A DNA stretch of 64,000 nucleotides, taken from assembly GCF_001280845.1 (NCBI RefSeq), contig NZ_LGHP01000002.1:603477-667476 (forward strand), in the 5' to 3' direction. A model generated the notes under the pieces. The model was not told the DNA's origin. It searched no databases and was given only the letters and a program-made list of their open reading frames with translations. Every line of letters begins with the position of its first letter. Positions within the stretch are counted from its first letter, which is position 1. A program made the position numbers and the translations under genes. Shown piece by piece: positions 17,152 through 25,652 of the stretch. Source of the stretch: Bacillus sp. FJAT-28004 (GTDB taxonomy: Bacteria; Bacillota; Bacilli; Paenibacillales; Paenibacillaceae).

Positions 17152-18264
17152 CTAAATATTTCGTTCCTCATATTCAAAAGGTTCTTCACACGAGTAAATT
17201 TCATGGAAAAATCCCATATACGGGATATCGTCTTCCAGGCATTTTATGCGATACGACAACTCCTCATCACACTCCGGCTCTTCGCCGTTGTTCCGCATTA
17301 CCTCGAATGCATCTACAATACCTTCCATGAGGTTTACTTGGATAAATAAGGGCAATTTTTCTAGCATTGAATCTTCGATCCTGGTCTCAGATCTGTATCC
17401 CTCGAGGGCTGTTTTAAAATAATCATCCATAAACTTTTTTCGTTTACCGGCATCTGGTTCAAATTGTATCCAGCCCACTCCGTTTGTCCAGAGACTCGCT
17501 AGGTCAAACATATACCAACAGTAACATGAATTATCGAAATCATAGACTGTTATTTGCCCGGTATCAAAATCTATCGAATAATTCCCATCGTTGTAATCAA
17601 AATGGACCATACCGAAAGACTCCCGGTTCTTGTCCAATCCTTCTAAGGTTTTAAGGAAATCTAACAGCTTCTCTTTCAGCAGAGGTAACGAACCGGGTAT
17701 CAGTCTTTCGATATATTCAGCATTGTATTTATCAAAAAAACTATACCGACGATGGACAGGAGTATATCCTTTCGATATTTGGTGCATCTTCCCCAGGACT
17801 TTACCGCAATTATAATAATATTCGGTAATTGGAGCTCCTTCCCGGTACCGATAATTATTTTCCACAAGACTTTTTCCCGTGGCCTTTTTAAACAGGCAGA
17901 TAAAAAAGGTATGATTATTATGAGTTATCTCTTCTAGCAGATTCCCCTTCTGGGAGTTGATTGCATTCGAAACACTTCCGCCATGCTCGAATAAATACCT
18001 GATATACTCAACTTCGGCTAGAAAATCTTCCCGCCTTCTGTCATTTAAGAAAGCGATTCTGAGCATTTTTGCATCGGTGCCGGCTTTCTCACAAGTATAA
18101 ACGACATTCCGCCCTCCGTCATGTGCCGGAATCAGCTTGATTTCATAGCCTTCTAATCCATACAACTCTGATACTAATGGAAGTAAATATGCATCACTGA
18201 TTTTAACAACCTCGTTATAATTTATAAAATCTCCTCCAGTCAAAATTCTTGCAACTCTTCCCAT
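17152..18264 (-). CDS. APH-family phosphotransferase
   Basis: 370 aa aminoglycoside/choline-kinase-like fold. The Brenner-type catalytic motif HFDYNDGN lies about two thirds in and is followed by VYDFDNSCY, the metal-binding Asp motif. The N-terminal half carries the nucleotide-binding lobe. Relatives act on small hydroxyl substrates such as homoserine, choline, methylthioribose or aminoglycosides; the substrate here cannot be told. Its position between two copies of the same palindrome suggests it arrived as an inserted segment. Confidence 0.85.
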   Translation of the reverse strand: MGRVARILTGGDFINYNEVVKISDAYLLPLVSELYGLEGYEIKLIPAHDGGRNVVYTCEKAGTDAKMLRIAFLNDRRREDFLAEVEYIRYLFEHGGSVSNAINSQKGNLLEEITHNNHTFFICLFKKATGKSLVENNYRYREGAPITEYYYNCGKVLGKMHQISKGYTPVHRRYSFFDKYNAEYIERLIPGSLPLLKEKLLDFLKTLEGLDKNRESFGMVHFDYNDGNYSIDFDTGQITVYDFDNSCYCWYMFDLASLWTNGVGWIQFEPDAGKRKKFMDDYFKTALEGYRSETRIEDSMLEKLPLFIQVNLMEGIVDAFEVMRNNGEEPECDEELSYRIKCLEDDIPYMGFFHEIYSCEEPFEYEERNI

Positions 18265-18448
18265 ACTGCAATTACCACAGAAGAAATCAAATAATGAAAA
18301 GTGCTTCAGTGGACTTAAATGATAACCACCTTGTTTAGCATTGATACATCACTCCTTTGAACATACCTTACCTGAAAATTCCATTCTAATGTTAGGGAAA
18401 CTTTAAGTATAATAATATTCTACTTTTTTAAAGTGTATTTTCGTTATT

Positions 18449-18464
18449 CTGCCTGTTAGCTCAA
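18449..18464 (-). repeat. Inverted 14/16 copy of the TTAAGCTAACGGGCAG repeat
   Basis: Plus-strand CTGCCTGTTAGCTCAA is the reverse complement of the repeat with two changes. It lies just before the right palindrome copy. Confidence 0.5.
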
Positions 18465-18513
18465 CAGAAATGGCGGCTGTGTAATTCGAAAAGGTCTGGT
18501 AGGAATAGACTGA

Positions 18514-18543
18514 GAGGCGATGTAGCTTAAGCTAAATCGCCTC
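18514..18543. repeat. Palindrome, right copy
   Basis: A 30-base palindrome with one mismatch, sharing 32 of 33 bases with the copy at 17035 (through CTCTTCTT). Confidence 0.8.
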
Positions 18544-18731
18544 TTCTTTAGGTTCATAGTAAGCAGTGAAATCCGGAATAATGCGATTGTATTTCGTGAT
18601 TTGTCTATCAAATAGTAGAAAGCGGAATATACTCCTATGTACCTAATGGGGGTGTGGGAAGTTTGGTGCAGGTGCACGGATTCCAAGCTGATAGCGAGGG
18701 TTCTACAAGAAAAGCTTCCACGTAAGAGGTG

Positions 18732-19121
18732 TAACGGACACCAGATACCTTATTTGCCAAGATTCCGCCCTTTTGTAGAGCTAACGGACATAGGAGCGCT
18801 TATTTAGCTTCAGGATATTTGATTTGACTGCTTTTCACCCAAATAACGCATCCTATGTCCGTTAGGGTCAAACATGAACAACTCAAGCACAGATTTTGAG
18901 CCGAGAATATTATTTATGTAAATATAAATAAACACATCAAACGGACACCAGAGCCCTTATTTGCCTCAATTCTCCTCTTTTGCAGATCTTACGGACATAG
19001 AGGCCTTTATTTGGCCTCATTCTTCTTGATTATGCTCCGTTTCACCCAAATAACGATTCCTATGTCCGTTAGATTTGAGTTTGTGTTTAAATCCTTGTTA
19101 ATAGCGGATTCTATGTCCGTT
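18732..19121. repeat. Iteron-like ACGGACA(T/C) repeat cluster
   Basis: This gene-free stretch holds seven copies of a roughly 22-base core (ACGGACATAG... followed by TTATTT): plus-strand copies at about 18733, 18784, 18940 and 18990, minus-strand copies at about 18841, 19050 and 19101. They form two tandem composite units of about 133 bases (18732-18865 and 18940-19071), each direct-direct-inverted, plus a final half unit. Between and beside them I see no ORF with a ribosome site. Confidence 0.75.
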
Positions 19122-19353
19122 CCTTTCACTGCCCCAGCCGTGCATAAGTACTACTTCGGTAGCAGTTCTATTTCTTTAACAAAAAGGAGAACTCTTATTT
19201 TTTCAAAAAAGGACTCTTTGTAGAGAGAATGTACTGAGAAAAATTGTGTATTTAAGTGGAGGCGAGGCCCCACGCCTTCATCACCGAAAAAAACGTCCAC
19301 GTGGAGTCGATTTTTTTAATGTGATAAACTTAGTAGAAAAGGAGGTATGAGAT

Positions 19354-19791
19354 TTGAAAATTCATAGAATCGATCATGTGGGTATAATCGTCAATGATCT
19401 TCCTGCAGCGAAAGAGTTCTTTCTTGACTTTGGCCTTGAAATGCTGGGGGAAGGAGAAGTGGAAGGCGAGTGGGTGGAGCGGATAATAGGGCTTCAAGAC
19501 GTTAAAGAAGAAGTTGTAATGTTGCGAACGCCAGACGGTGAAGCGAATATAGAACTAGTAAAATTTCACACGCCATCAGATGAAAATGTCATACAGCATC
19601 CTTTGGCAAATACTCTGGGTATTCGGCATATTGCATTTGCTGTTGAAGATATTGAAGCCATTGTTACCAAGTTGAAAAAGAAAGGCGCAGGACTTATTGG
19701 TGAGATACAAAACTACGAAAACGCTTATAAATTATGCTACATTCGTGGGCCAGAAGGAATTATTTTGGAACTGGCTGAGAAAATCAACTAA
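19354..19791 (+). CDS. VOC-superfamily (glyoxalase-like) protein
   Basis: 145 aa with two beta-alpha-beta-beta-beta modules: HRIDHVGIIVNDLPAAKEFF at the start and GIRHIAFAVEDIEAIVTKL near 90. Metal ligands His (residue about 7), His (about 92) and Glu in GIILELAE are in place for a metal-dependent lyase, dioxygenase or epimerase. TTG 19354 follows GGAGG. The family is certain; the reaction is not. Confidence 0.88.
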   Translation: MKIHRIDHVGIIVNDLPAAKEFFLDFGLEMLGEGEVEGEWVERIIGLQDVKEEVVMLRTPDGEANIELVKFHTPSDENVIQHPLANTLGIRHIAFAVEDIEAIVTKLKKKGAGLIGEIQNYENAYKLCYIRGPEGIILELAEKIN

Positions 19792-20100
19792 ATATTGTGG
19801 GGAACTTTTCCGATCTCCAGCAAGGCAATAATCGCTTTGATCGTGAATTCAATGGTATGCTTCATATGTAATTTATTCGCTGTATAAGAGAATGCTCCCT
19901 CGCATAAACCCATAAGAATACACTCAGGAAAATGCAATAAACGTGATGAAATTTCGAACCTCGCTATGGCCTGCTCCCCATAGTCGATAAGAAAATGGTT
20001 AAAGATGAGCGACATTGCACCCATGAAGATACTCATAACAAAAACGGAAACTCCAATTTTGAATACATTGCTCAGAATGTCCTTCCTTGGCCATCCGCAC
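19788..20100 (-). pseudogene. Degraded coding remnant, possibly TetR-like C-terminus
   Basis: A frame without a convincing start runs from about 20100 to 19788. Its last 82 residues (from ATG 20036) are helical and end FTIKAIIALLEIGKVPHNI, in the style of a TetR-family ligand domain. No DNA-binding domain is present. Between this and the metallophosphoesterase stop (20101-20277) there is only a stem-loop near 20162-20187. Confidence 0.25.
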
Positions 20101-20161
20101 GGCGGATCATATCGCGTGCTGCTTTGGCCACAATAACGCCATCTGAATAATTCGAATAATC

Positions 20162-20187
20162 CCGCTGAGGGTTGTGTCAGCGGGATC
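20162..20187. terminator. Probable bidirectional terminator stem
   Basis: CCCGCTGA and TCAGCGGG form a perfect 8-bp stem around GGGTTGTG; ATCTTTT follows on the plus strand and ATTATT on the minus. It lies about 90 bases past the metallophosphoesterase stop. Confidence 0.5.
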
Positions 20188-20277
20188 TTTTACTGCACAG
20201 AAAGGGCAGCATTTATGTTTATGTCTTGTTCTCCTCCGAAATTGAACCGGTGAAAGACCGTTTTAAACAATGGTTTT

Positions 20278-21456
20278 TTAGTTCGCTGTTAAATCAATGC
20301 CGTAATCTTTCGCGAACACTAAATGAGTGTCTACCTTGACATCGTTATCGGCGGCTTGCAAATTGTACACCCGGGCGCCGCGCAGTCTGTTGCGCTCGGC
20401 ACCTGCAAGCCCGTAGGCGCCAAAACCGGTACTTCCACAGTAACCGAGCATGATGCCGTAATAATTGCCAGAATACGTATTGACATGGTCATGCCCGCAA
20501 AATACGCCCTTGACGTCGCCGCGTTCGAGAATTGCGGAAAACATGCCGCTGTTAATCGGACCGGGACATTCTTCCTCGTTCCGCTCGCCTATGATGCCGT
20601 GTTTTGCTACGGCTCTGGCATGATCGGCATCCGTTCTGCCATCTACGCTGGCGAACCACATAAAACGGTATTCCCACAGCGGGATATGGATGAACATAAG
20701 TGACGGGATTTTACGGCTGTAATGCTTCTCAAGTGCCTCGGACGTTTCGTAATACCAGTTGACTTGGTTGGTTTTCAGCCAATCCCAAGTCGGATATCCT
20801 TCGAAGTTTTGACCGGCGATTTCGTTAGGCGCATACCGACCGCTGTCTAACAGCCACATATTAAATAAAGGTTCTTTGCTATTGTGTCCGCCGATGAGTA
20901 GATTCATATTCCCCGTACCGGAGACGCCTTTCACACCTTTCTCATTCCTGTTGTATTTATAAGAGCGGTAAATTTGAAGCATTGCTTCTTCATCCATGCC
21001 GCTGTTCGGCGTAGAATCCTCATCATGATTACCGAAGGTAATTGCCCAAGGAATTCCGCGTTCTTCCATTGGCACTGCTATATTATTGATCGCTTTCTTT
21101 ACTTCGGCTGGCGTATCGGTTCCGCCAGTAATGTTATCCCCGTTTAAAACAACAAACCCCGGTCTCTCCTCATCCAGCACCCGTTCCATAAGCTGCACCG
21201 TGCGGGGATCGATATCCTCATCGTCCTGCGTATCGTTGAACTGAACGATTTTGAACGTGCCGTCCGATTTAAAATGAAGCTTGGCTTCCCCATTCGGCTT
21301 GTCTTTCGGTTTGTCATTCTCTTTCGCGAAAACAGTTCCAGAAAATAGATCCGAGGGAACTCCTGCGGCACCAGCCGTCAGTGCAAGTGCGCTCAAACCG
21401 CCGATTTTCAAAAATTCCTTCCTATTCATGCCCTTCTGTTCATTACCGCTGCTCAA
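20278..21456 (-). CDS. Exported calcineurin-like metallophosphoesterase
   Basis: 392 aa. Dimetal motifs in order: FNDTQ (a D-x-Q variant of the usual D-x-H), LNGDNITGG, FGNHDED, IHIPLWE and CGHDHVN. The N-terminus NRKEFLKIGG followed by an Ala/Leu/Gly-rich helix resembles a twin-arginine export signal, but the second arginine is Lys. TTG 21456 has GGGAGG before it; ATG 21429 is an alternative just before the signal. A likely PhoP box lies 75-91 bases upstream, so it is probably a phosphate-starvation phosphodiesterase or phosphatase. Confidence 0.88.
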   Translation of the reverse strand: MSSGNEQKGMNRKEFLKIGGLSALALTAGAAGVPSDLFSGTVFAKENDKPKDKPNGEAKLHFKSDGTFKIVQFNDTQDDEDIDPRTVQLMERVLDEERPGFVVLNGDNITGGTDTPAEVKKAINNIAVPMEERGIPWAITFGNHDEDSTPNSGMDEEAMLQIYRSYKYNRNEKGVKGVSGTGNMNLLIGGHNSKEPLFNMWLLDSGRYAPNEIAGQNFEGYPTWDWLKTNQVNWYYETSEALEKHYSRKIPSLMFIHIPLWEYRFMWFASVDGRTDADHARAVAKHGIIGERNEEECPGPINSGMFSAILERGDVKGVFCGHDHVNTYSGNYYGIMLGYCGSTGFGAYGLAGAERNRLRGARVYNLQAADNDVKVDTHLVFAKDYGIDLTAN

Positions 21457-21530
21457 TTGAATACCTCCCGAAAAAGTAGTTCATTACATTTCCATATTAG
21501 AGGTTGAAATCGATGAGAATGTTTTCGGAG

Positions 21531-21547
21531 TGATAAGATCATGTAAA
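21531..21547 (-). promoter_or_regulatory. Likely PhoP box upstream of metallophosphoesterase
   Basis: Minus strand TTTACA-TGATC-TTATCA: one perfect and one 5/6 hexamer at the 11-base PhoP period. It is placed almost exactly as far from its gene as the box at the alkaline phosphatase. Confidence 0.6.
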
Positions 21548-21646
21548 TCGCCCAAAATGAGCCTCAAGCTGCAGGTCCCGGGACGCAAGTAGCAACAAGC
21601 GTAGTGCGGTAGACCTTTAGAGGGCTAAAAAGAATCAAAGATACTA

Positions 21647-21808
21647 TTATGTTTTTGGTGATTTGTCAGACTCCGATTCTAACTTCGCATTCGTTTCTTT
21701 GCGCACTCCGAGCTGTTTTGCCTTATAGTTTGGATTTGACTTGTGCGCAAGACACCGCTGTACCGCGTGTAATTTTACTTCTATAGAAGTAGGACATCCT
21801 TTAGACAT
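21647..21808 (-). pseudogene. Remnant of a second IS3-family transposase OrfA
   Basis: A 53-codon frame beginning MSKGCPTSIEVKLHAVQRCL with HKSNPNYKAKQLGV, the helix-turn-helix start of IS3 OrfA, then degenerating to a stop. Upstream, 21817-21872 is a long imperfect stem-loop (arms CTCCCATCAT.../...ATGATGGGAG). It is a different IS from the 16459 remnant. The remaining bases 21550-21646 and 21873-22030 show nothing recognisable. Confidence 0.55.
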
Positions 21809-21816
21809 TAGAAAAA

Positions 21817-21872
21817 CTCCCATCATGTAGTAGTAGAAGTTTTGTTTTTTCTACTGTCTACTATGATGGGAG
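21817..21872. repeat. Stem-loop at the IS remnant end
   Basis: CTCCCATCATGTAGTA-GTAGAA pairs with TTCTACTGTCTACTATGATGGGAG with two interruptions; the loop is T-rich. Typical of an insertion-sequence leader hairpin. Confidence 0.55.
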
Positions 21873-22034
21873 CATATCAACGAATCCTAATCCGCTAATT
21901 GGGAGTTGAATGTCGAACAGGAAAATTAGTCGTGTTATTATCCATATTGAGCATCTCTTCATAACGGTTTCTCTAAAATATCAGTATAATCGATCGTGTG
22001 AAAATCATATCATGGGGAGTGCAGTTACTCAATG

Positions 22035-22913
22035 CTATCCCTTCATTTTACGTTGATATTCGGAAGGCGATTGACCCATTATTTTGCTGAACGCTCGCGA
22101 GAAGTATAGCGCATCTCGGAAACCAACCTTAGCGCTAATTTCTTTCATGGACCAATCGGTTAATTCAATGTACCTGCAAGCCTGTTGAATTCTCAATCGC
22201 ATAAAATAATGCATGGGCGAGGTTCCTGTAATTTGTTTGAATACGGCTAAATAATGAGATCTAGATAGATGGGCATGCTCTGCCAGGTTGTCAATCGTGA
22301 GGTTGACAGCAAGTCGCTGCTTCATATATTCGATGGAATGCTCTACATAATGGTTTGACATATTATTCGACTGGCGGGCATATTGCAGGGAAACTAAAGA
22401 AAGCATATGCTGCAGCAGTTGATTTGCATAAATGCAATGAGAGAGTGAGTAGTTTTTCTCGGAAAGTGACTCGTAGCAGTCATCGAACAGCTCTAGCCAC
22501 TGCACTGTAGCGCCGCCAGAAAGCTGCATCATGGCTTCTTGAAGCGGCAGCAAGTCGTAATACAATGCAGCCGCATGTCCACAGAAATGAATCCAGCATA
22601 TGCTCCATGGACTTGTCTCTGAGGCTCCATAACTATGCGTTGTATGCGGCGGAATGACGATAAGATCATGCTTTCGTACATGCTGGCGTTCAGTTGTGCC
22701 CACTTCGATCCATCCCTCGCCTGCAGTGCAGAAGATGAGAATATAGGCGGGAGTACCTTCAGCCCTTTCTCGATAATGATATTTGGCAATTGGAAAAAAT
22801 CCGATATCTGTTATAAATAAAGGACTGATAAGCGGATGTTTCGTTATTTTATTTAAAAAGATTTCAGGGAGAACTAGTAATTTTTCCGACTCAAACCCTT
22901 TTCTTTTACGCAA
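22035..22913 (-). CDS. AraC-family regulator, probably of the galactoside operon
   Basis: 292 aa: a cupin-like ligand domain in the first about 150 residues (EGWIEVGTTERQHVRKHDLIV, PPHTTHSYGA) and two helix-turn-helix motifs at the end (LTIDNLAEHAHLSRSHYLAVFKQ and MKEISAKVGFRDALYFSRAF). Start TTG 22913 follows AGGGGG. It is divergent from the alpha-galactosidase operon, so sugar-responsive activation of that operon is the natural inference. It is an effector-binding one-component regulator, unlike the YesN proteins here. Confidence 0.9.
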   Translation of the reverse strand: MRKRKGFESEKLLVLPEIFLNKITKHPLISPLFITDIGFFPIAKYHYRERAEGTPAYILIFCTAGEGWIEVGTTERQHVRKHDLIVIPPHTTHSYGASETSPWSICWIHFCGHAAALYYDLLPLQEAMMQLSGGATVQWLELFDDCYESLSEKNYSLSHCIYANQLLQHMLSLVSLQYARQSNNMSNHYVEHSIEYMKQRLAVNLTIDNLAEHAHLSRSHYLAVFKQITGTSPMHYFMRLRIQQACRYIELTDWSMKEISAKVGFRDALYFSRAFSKIMGQSPSEYQRKMKG

Positions 22914-23189
22914 TGATAAGCCCCCTGATTCTCGAATAGCTACAGTCTTTTTTTGACAAGCGATAGCACCCGTCTTTGAGAGTCCATTTTAACCTATGAA
23001 GGGGTTATAAATAAAAAGATGGACTTTTGGGCAGCGGTTCTACATCCAAACTTGTTCGCAAGGACGAAAATGTCTTTACACAAGGGCGGCGACAGCTGTT
23101 TCACCTTGAAAATCAGACTATTGTCCATGTGCTTCGTAATATTATGAATTTTAATACGTCCCGCTTACGAAGTAAAGTAAGATTATGAA
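22914..23189. other. Intergenic stretch before the SDR fragment
   Basis: It should hold the promoter of the divergent AraC gene, and perhaps that of the galactoside operon. A frame around 23020-23185 can be read but has no recognisable domain. No strong hairpin seen. Confidence 0.4.
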
Positions 23190-23471
23190 ATGGCGTTGAG
23201 CGTAGGGGAATTTGGGATTCGTGTGAATGTGAGTTGTCCCGGCTTTACGGATACGCCTCATTATCGCCATTGGCTGGAAAGAGACGGAAATGCAGGTGTG
23301 GTTGAGGAAGAGGTGCTTTCGCTGCAGTCTGGGAATCGGATAGGTACGCCGGAGGAAGTGGGCAAACTGGCTTTATTTCTTGCTTCTGACGACTCTGCTA
23401 TGATGACCGGGGCTGAACTGCTGCTCGATGGAGGAGTAGCTGCGCGGCTTTATTATTCAAAGCTTTGTTAG
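23190..23471 (+). pseudogene. C-terminal fragment of a short-chain dehydrogenase
   Basis: 93 residues equal the last third of an SDR: substrate-side strand GIRVNVSCPGFTDTP, then NRIGTPEEVGKLALFLASDD and TGAELLLDGG. The Rossmann nucleotide-binding half and the catalytic Tyr-x-x-x-Lys are gone; an in-frame stop lies just upstream of the ATG. It directly precedes alpha-galactosidase, so it may be the relic of the galactose dehydrogenase that would feed galactonate dehydratase. Confidence 0.8.
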
Positions 23472-23515
23472 ATAACAATATTACCCGAAATAAGAAAAGC
23501 AAAGGAGCGACAAAT

Positions 23516-25615
23516 ATGTCTATTAGTTACTTGGAGAAACAGCAAATATTTGAAATCCGCATGAATCGTTCTTCCTACTTGTTTGGCGTTAATGAAAAAG
23601 GGACGGTACAGCATCTTTATTGGGGAGAACCGGTTGAAGCCGCCGAATGTGGGTTTATGCTGAAGGGGCGGCATCACAGTTCGTTTGACGCAGAGATAGA
23701 CCGTGAGGTGGAGGAATTCGGGGGATGGGGCGGCAGTCACTACGCTGAGCCTAGTCTGAAGGTTGAATTCGGGGACGGCGTAAGAGATTTAAAACTCGAT
23801 TATGCAGGTTATGAGCTAGTAAAAGAGGATGAGCTGATCATTAAGCTGATCGACGTGCATTATGCTCTTAGGATTGACGTTCATTATAAAGTGTTTTCGG
23901 AATACGATGTGATAGAGCGCTTTGTTCGCGTACATAATGACGAGGCATTGCCTGTACGAATCGAGCAGGTCATGGCTGCTGTTTGGTCCGTTGGAGGGCT
24001 GCCTGAATATCGGATGACTCATGTTGCTGGACGCTGGGCAGGCGAATATCAATTGCGTTGTAACGTCTTGTCCGAGGGCAAGAAAACGTTGGAATCGCGC
24101 AGAGGTTTTACTGGACCTCATGCGAGTCCATGGTTCGCCATCGACGATGGCAGAGCGGACGAGACGAATGGTCAGGTCTGGTTCGGCGCGCTTGGCTGGA
24201 GTGGAAACTGGAAGATTGTCGCGGAGAAAACAATCTTCGGTCATGTACGGATTGTCGGAGGAATTAATGATTTTGACAGCGCATTTACATTGGCCCCAGG
24301 GGAGACGTACACCTCGCCTATTTTTACAGGTGGCTTTACTTCGGGTGGTTTTGGCGAAATGAGCAGGATTCTGCATCAGTATCAGTACAAGTATATATTA
24401 CCTGCGCGTCAACTGAGAAAGGTGCTTTATAATTCTTGGGAAGCGACTACATTTGATGTGACCGTTGAAGGACAAGTTGAGCTGGCTCGTCAGGCAGCTA
24501 AAATTGGCGTTGAGCGATTCGTCGTTGATGACGGCTGGTTCGGCGCTCGCAATAGTGATAGAGCAGGGCTGGGGGATTGGCAAGTAAATCCAAAGAAATT
24601 CCCGAATGGTTTGCAGGAGCTGATAGAAGAAGTCAAGGGACTTGGAATGGAATTCGGATTATGGGTTGAGCCGGAATCGGTTAATCCCGACAGCGATCTT
24701 TATCGGCAGCATCCGGACTGGATTTATCAATTTGCGACCCGGGAAGGTACGCAGCTTCGCAATCAGTATTTGTTAAATCTAGGGCTTCCGGAGGTTAAGC
24801 AATTCGTTCTGGACTTTATGACGGAGCTACTCACCGCCCACGATATATCTTTCATCAAATGGGATATGAACAGGACCGTCACAGAGCCTGGTTCCTTACC
24901 GGGATCAGATCCGATTTGGGTGAAGCATGCGGAGCATCTCTATGAAATTTGGGCTGAATTAAGAGAGAAGTTTCCCAAGGTGGAATTTGAGACGTGTGCA
25001 GGCGGCGGTGGACGGATCGATCTGGGAATTTTAAGGTATGCTGACCAAGCATGGATCAGTGATAATACGGATGCGCGGGACAGGCTGGCGATTCAAGAAG
25101 GATTCTCCTACGCCTATAGCCCATCCGTCATGATGTGCTGGGTGACCGAATCACCTAACGGCTTCAACGGGAGAAGCCTTTCACTATCCTATCGCTTCCA
25201 CAGCTCCATGATGGGCGGTCTTGGCATTGGTGCAGACATAGGCCAATGGTCAGACGCTGAAATGGAAGAGGCCTCCCATTATGTGGAATTATACAAGGAA
25301 ATCCGCCATATTATTTTGGAAGGCAACTTGTATCGACTAGAGCCGCTCGGACGTTCTAATGTAGCCGCTTATCAATATGTTAGCCGGGACGGGGCAGAAG
25401 CCGTTGTATTCACATTCCTGCAATCTCAGTACTTCGGCTCCGAAGAGAGAAGGATACGCTTGCGTGGATTAGAGGCTGACGCATTATACGAAACACGCTT
25501 AAATGACGGAGATGTAGTCGTTCTCCACGGCTCGACTTTGATGCATGTTGGCTTCCCGCTAACATTAAAGGGCGATTACGTCAGCTCGCTGCTGCGCTTG
25601 AAGCGGAAAGATTAA
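23516..25615 (+). CDS. Alpha-galactosidase, GH36
   Basis: 699 aa, cytoplasmic (no signal peptide), cleaves terminal alpha-galactosides such as raffinose-type sugars. N-terminal beta-supersandwich, then a TIM barrel with VDDGWFGAR, nucleophile Asp450 in FIKWDMNR, the conserved ETCAGGGGR, and acid/base Asp519 in SDNTDARDR, 69 residues later as expected for GH36. The frame is open from a TTG at 23465, but ATG 23516 with AAAGGAG nine bases upstream is the real start. First gene of a galactose operon. Confidence 0.95.
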   Translation: MSISYLEKQQIFEIRMNRSSYLFGVNEKGTVQHLYWGEPVEAAECGFMLKGRHHSSFDAEIDREVEEFGGWGGSHYAEPSLKVEFGDGVRDLKLDYAGYELVKEDELIIKLIDVHYALRIDVHYKVFSEYDVIERFVRVHNDEALPVRIEQVMAAVWSVGGLPEYRMTHVAGRWAGEYQLRCNVLSEGKKTLESRRGFTGPHASPWFAIDDGRADETNGQVWFGALGWSGNWKIVAEKTIFGHVRIVGGINDFDSAFTLAPGETYTSPIFTGGFTSGGFGEMSRILHQYQYKYILPARQLRKVLYNSWEATTFDVTVEGQVELARQAAKIGVERFVVDDGWFGARNSDRAGLGDWQVNPKKFPNGLQELIEEVKGLGMEFGLWVEPESVNPDSDLYRQHPDWIYQFATREGTQLRNQYLLNLGLPEVKQFVLDFMTELLTAHDISFIKWDMNRTVTEPGSLPGSDPIWVKHAEHLYEIWAELREKFPKVEFETCAGGGGRIDLGILRYADQAWISDNTDARDRLAIQEGFSYAYSPSVMMCWVTESPNGFNGRSLSLSYRFHSSMMGGLGIGADIGQWSDAEMEEASHYVELYKEIRHIILEGNLYRLEPLGRSNVAAYQYVSRDGAEAVVFTFLQSQYFGSEERRIRLRGLEADALYETRLNDGDVVVLHGSTLMHVGFPLTLKGDYVSSLLRLKRKD

Positions 25616-25652
25616 TTTAAAATACGAGAACAATGCCAAGGGGAGAATTGAG

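Noticed and set aside
18732..19121. CRISPR array
   Set aside because: Repeats vary in sequence, orientation and spacing, and no cas genes are near; better seen as a palindromic repeat cluster.
23816..24376. 186-codon minus-strand ORF
   Set aside because: Lies wholly inside the GH36 gene, which has full catalytic motifs; no recognisable protein.
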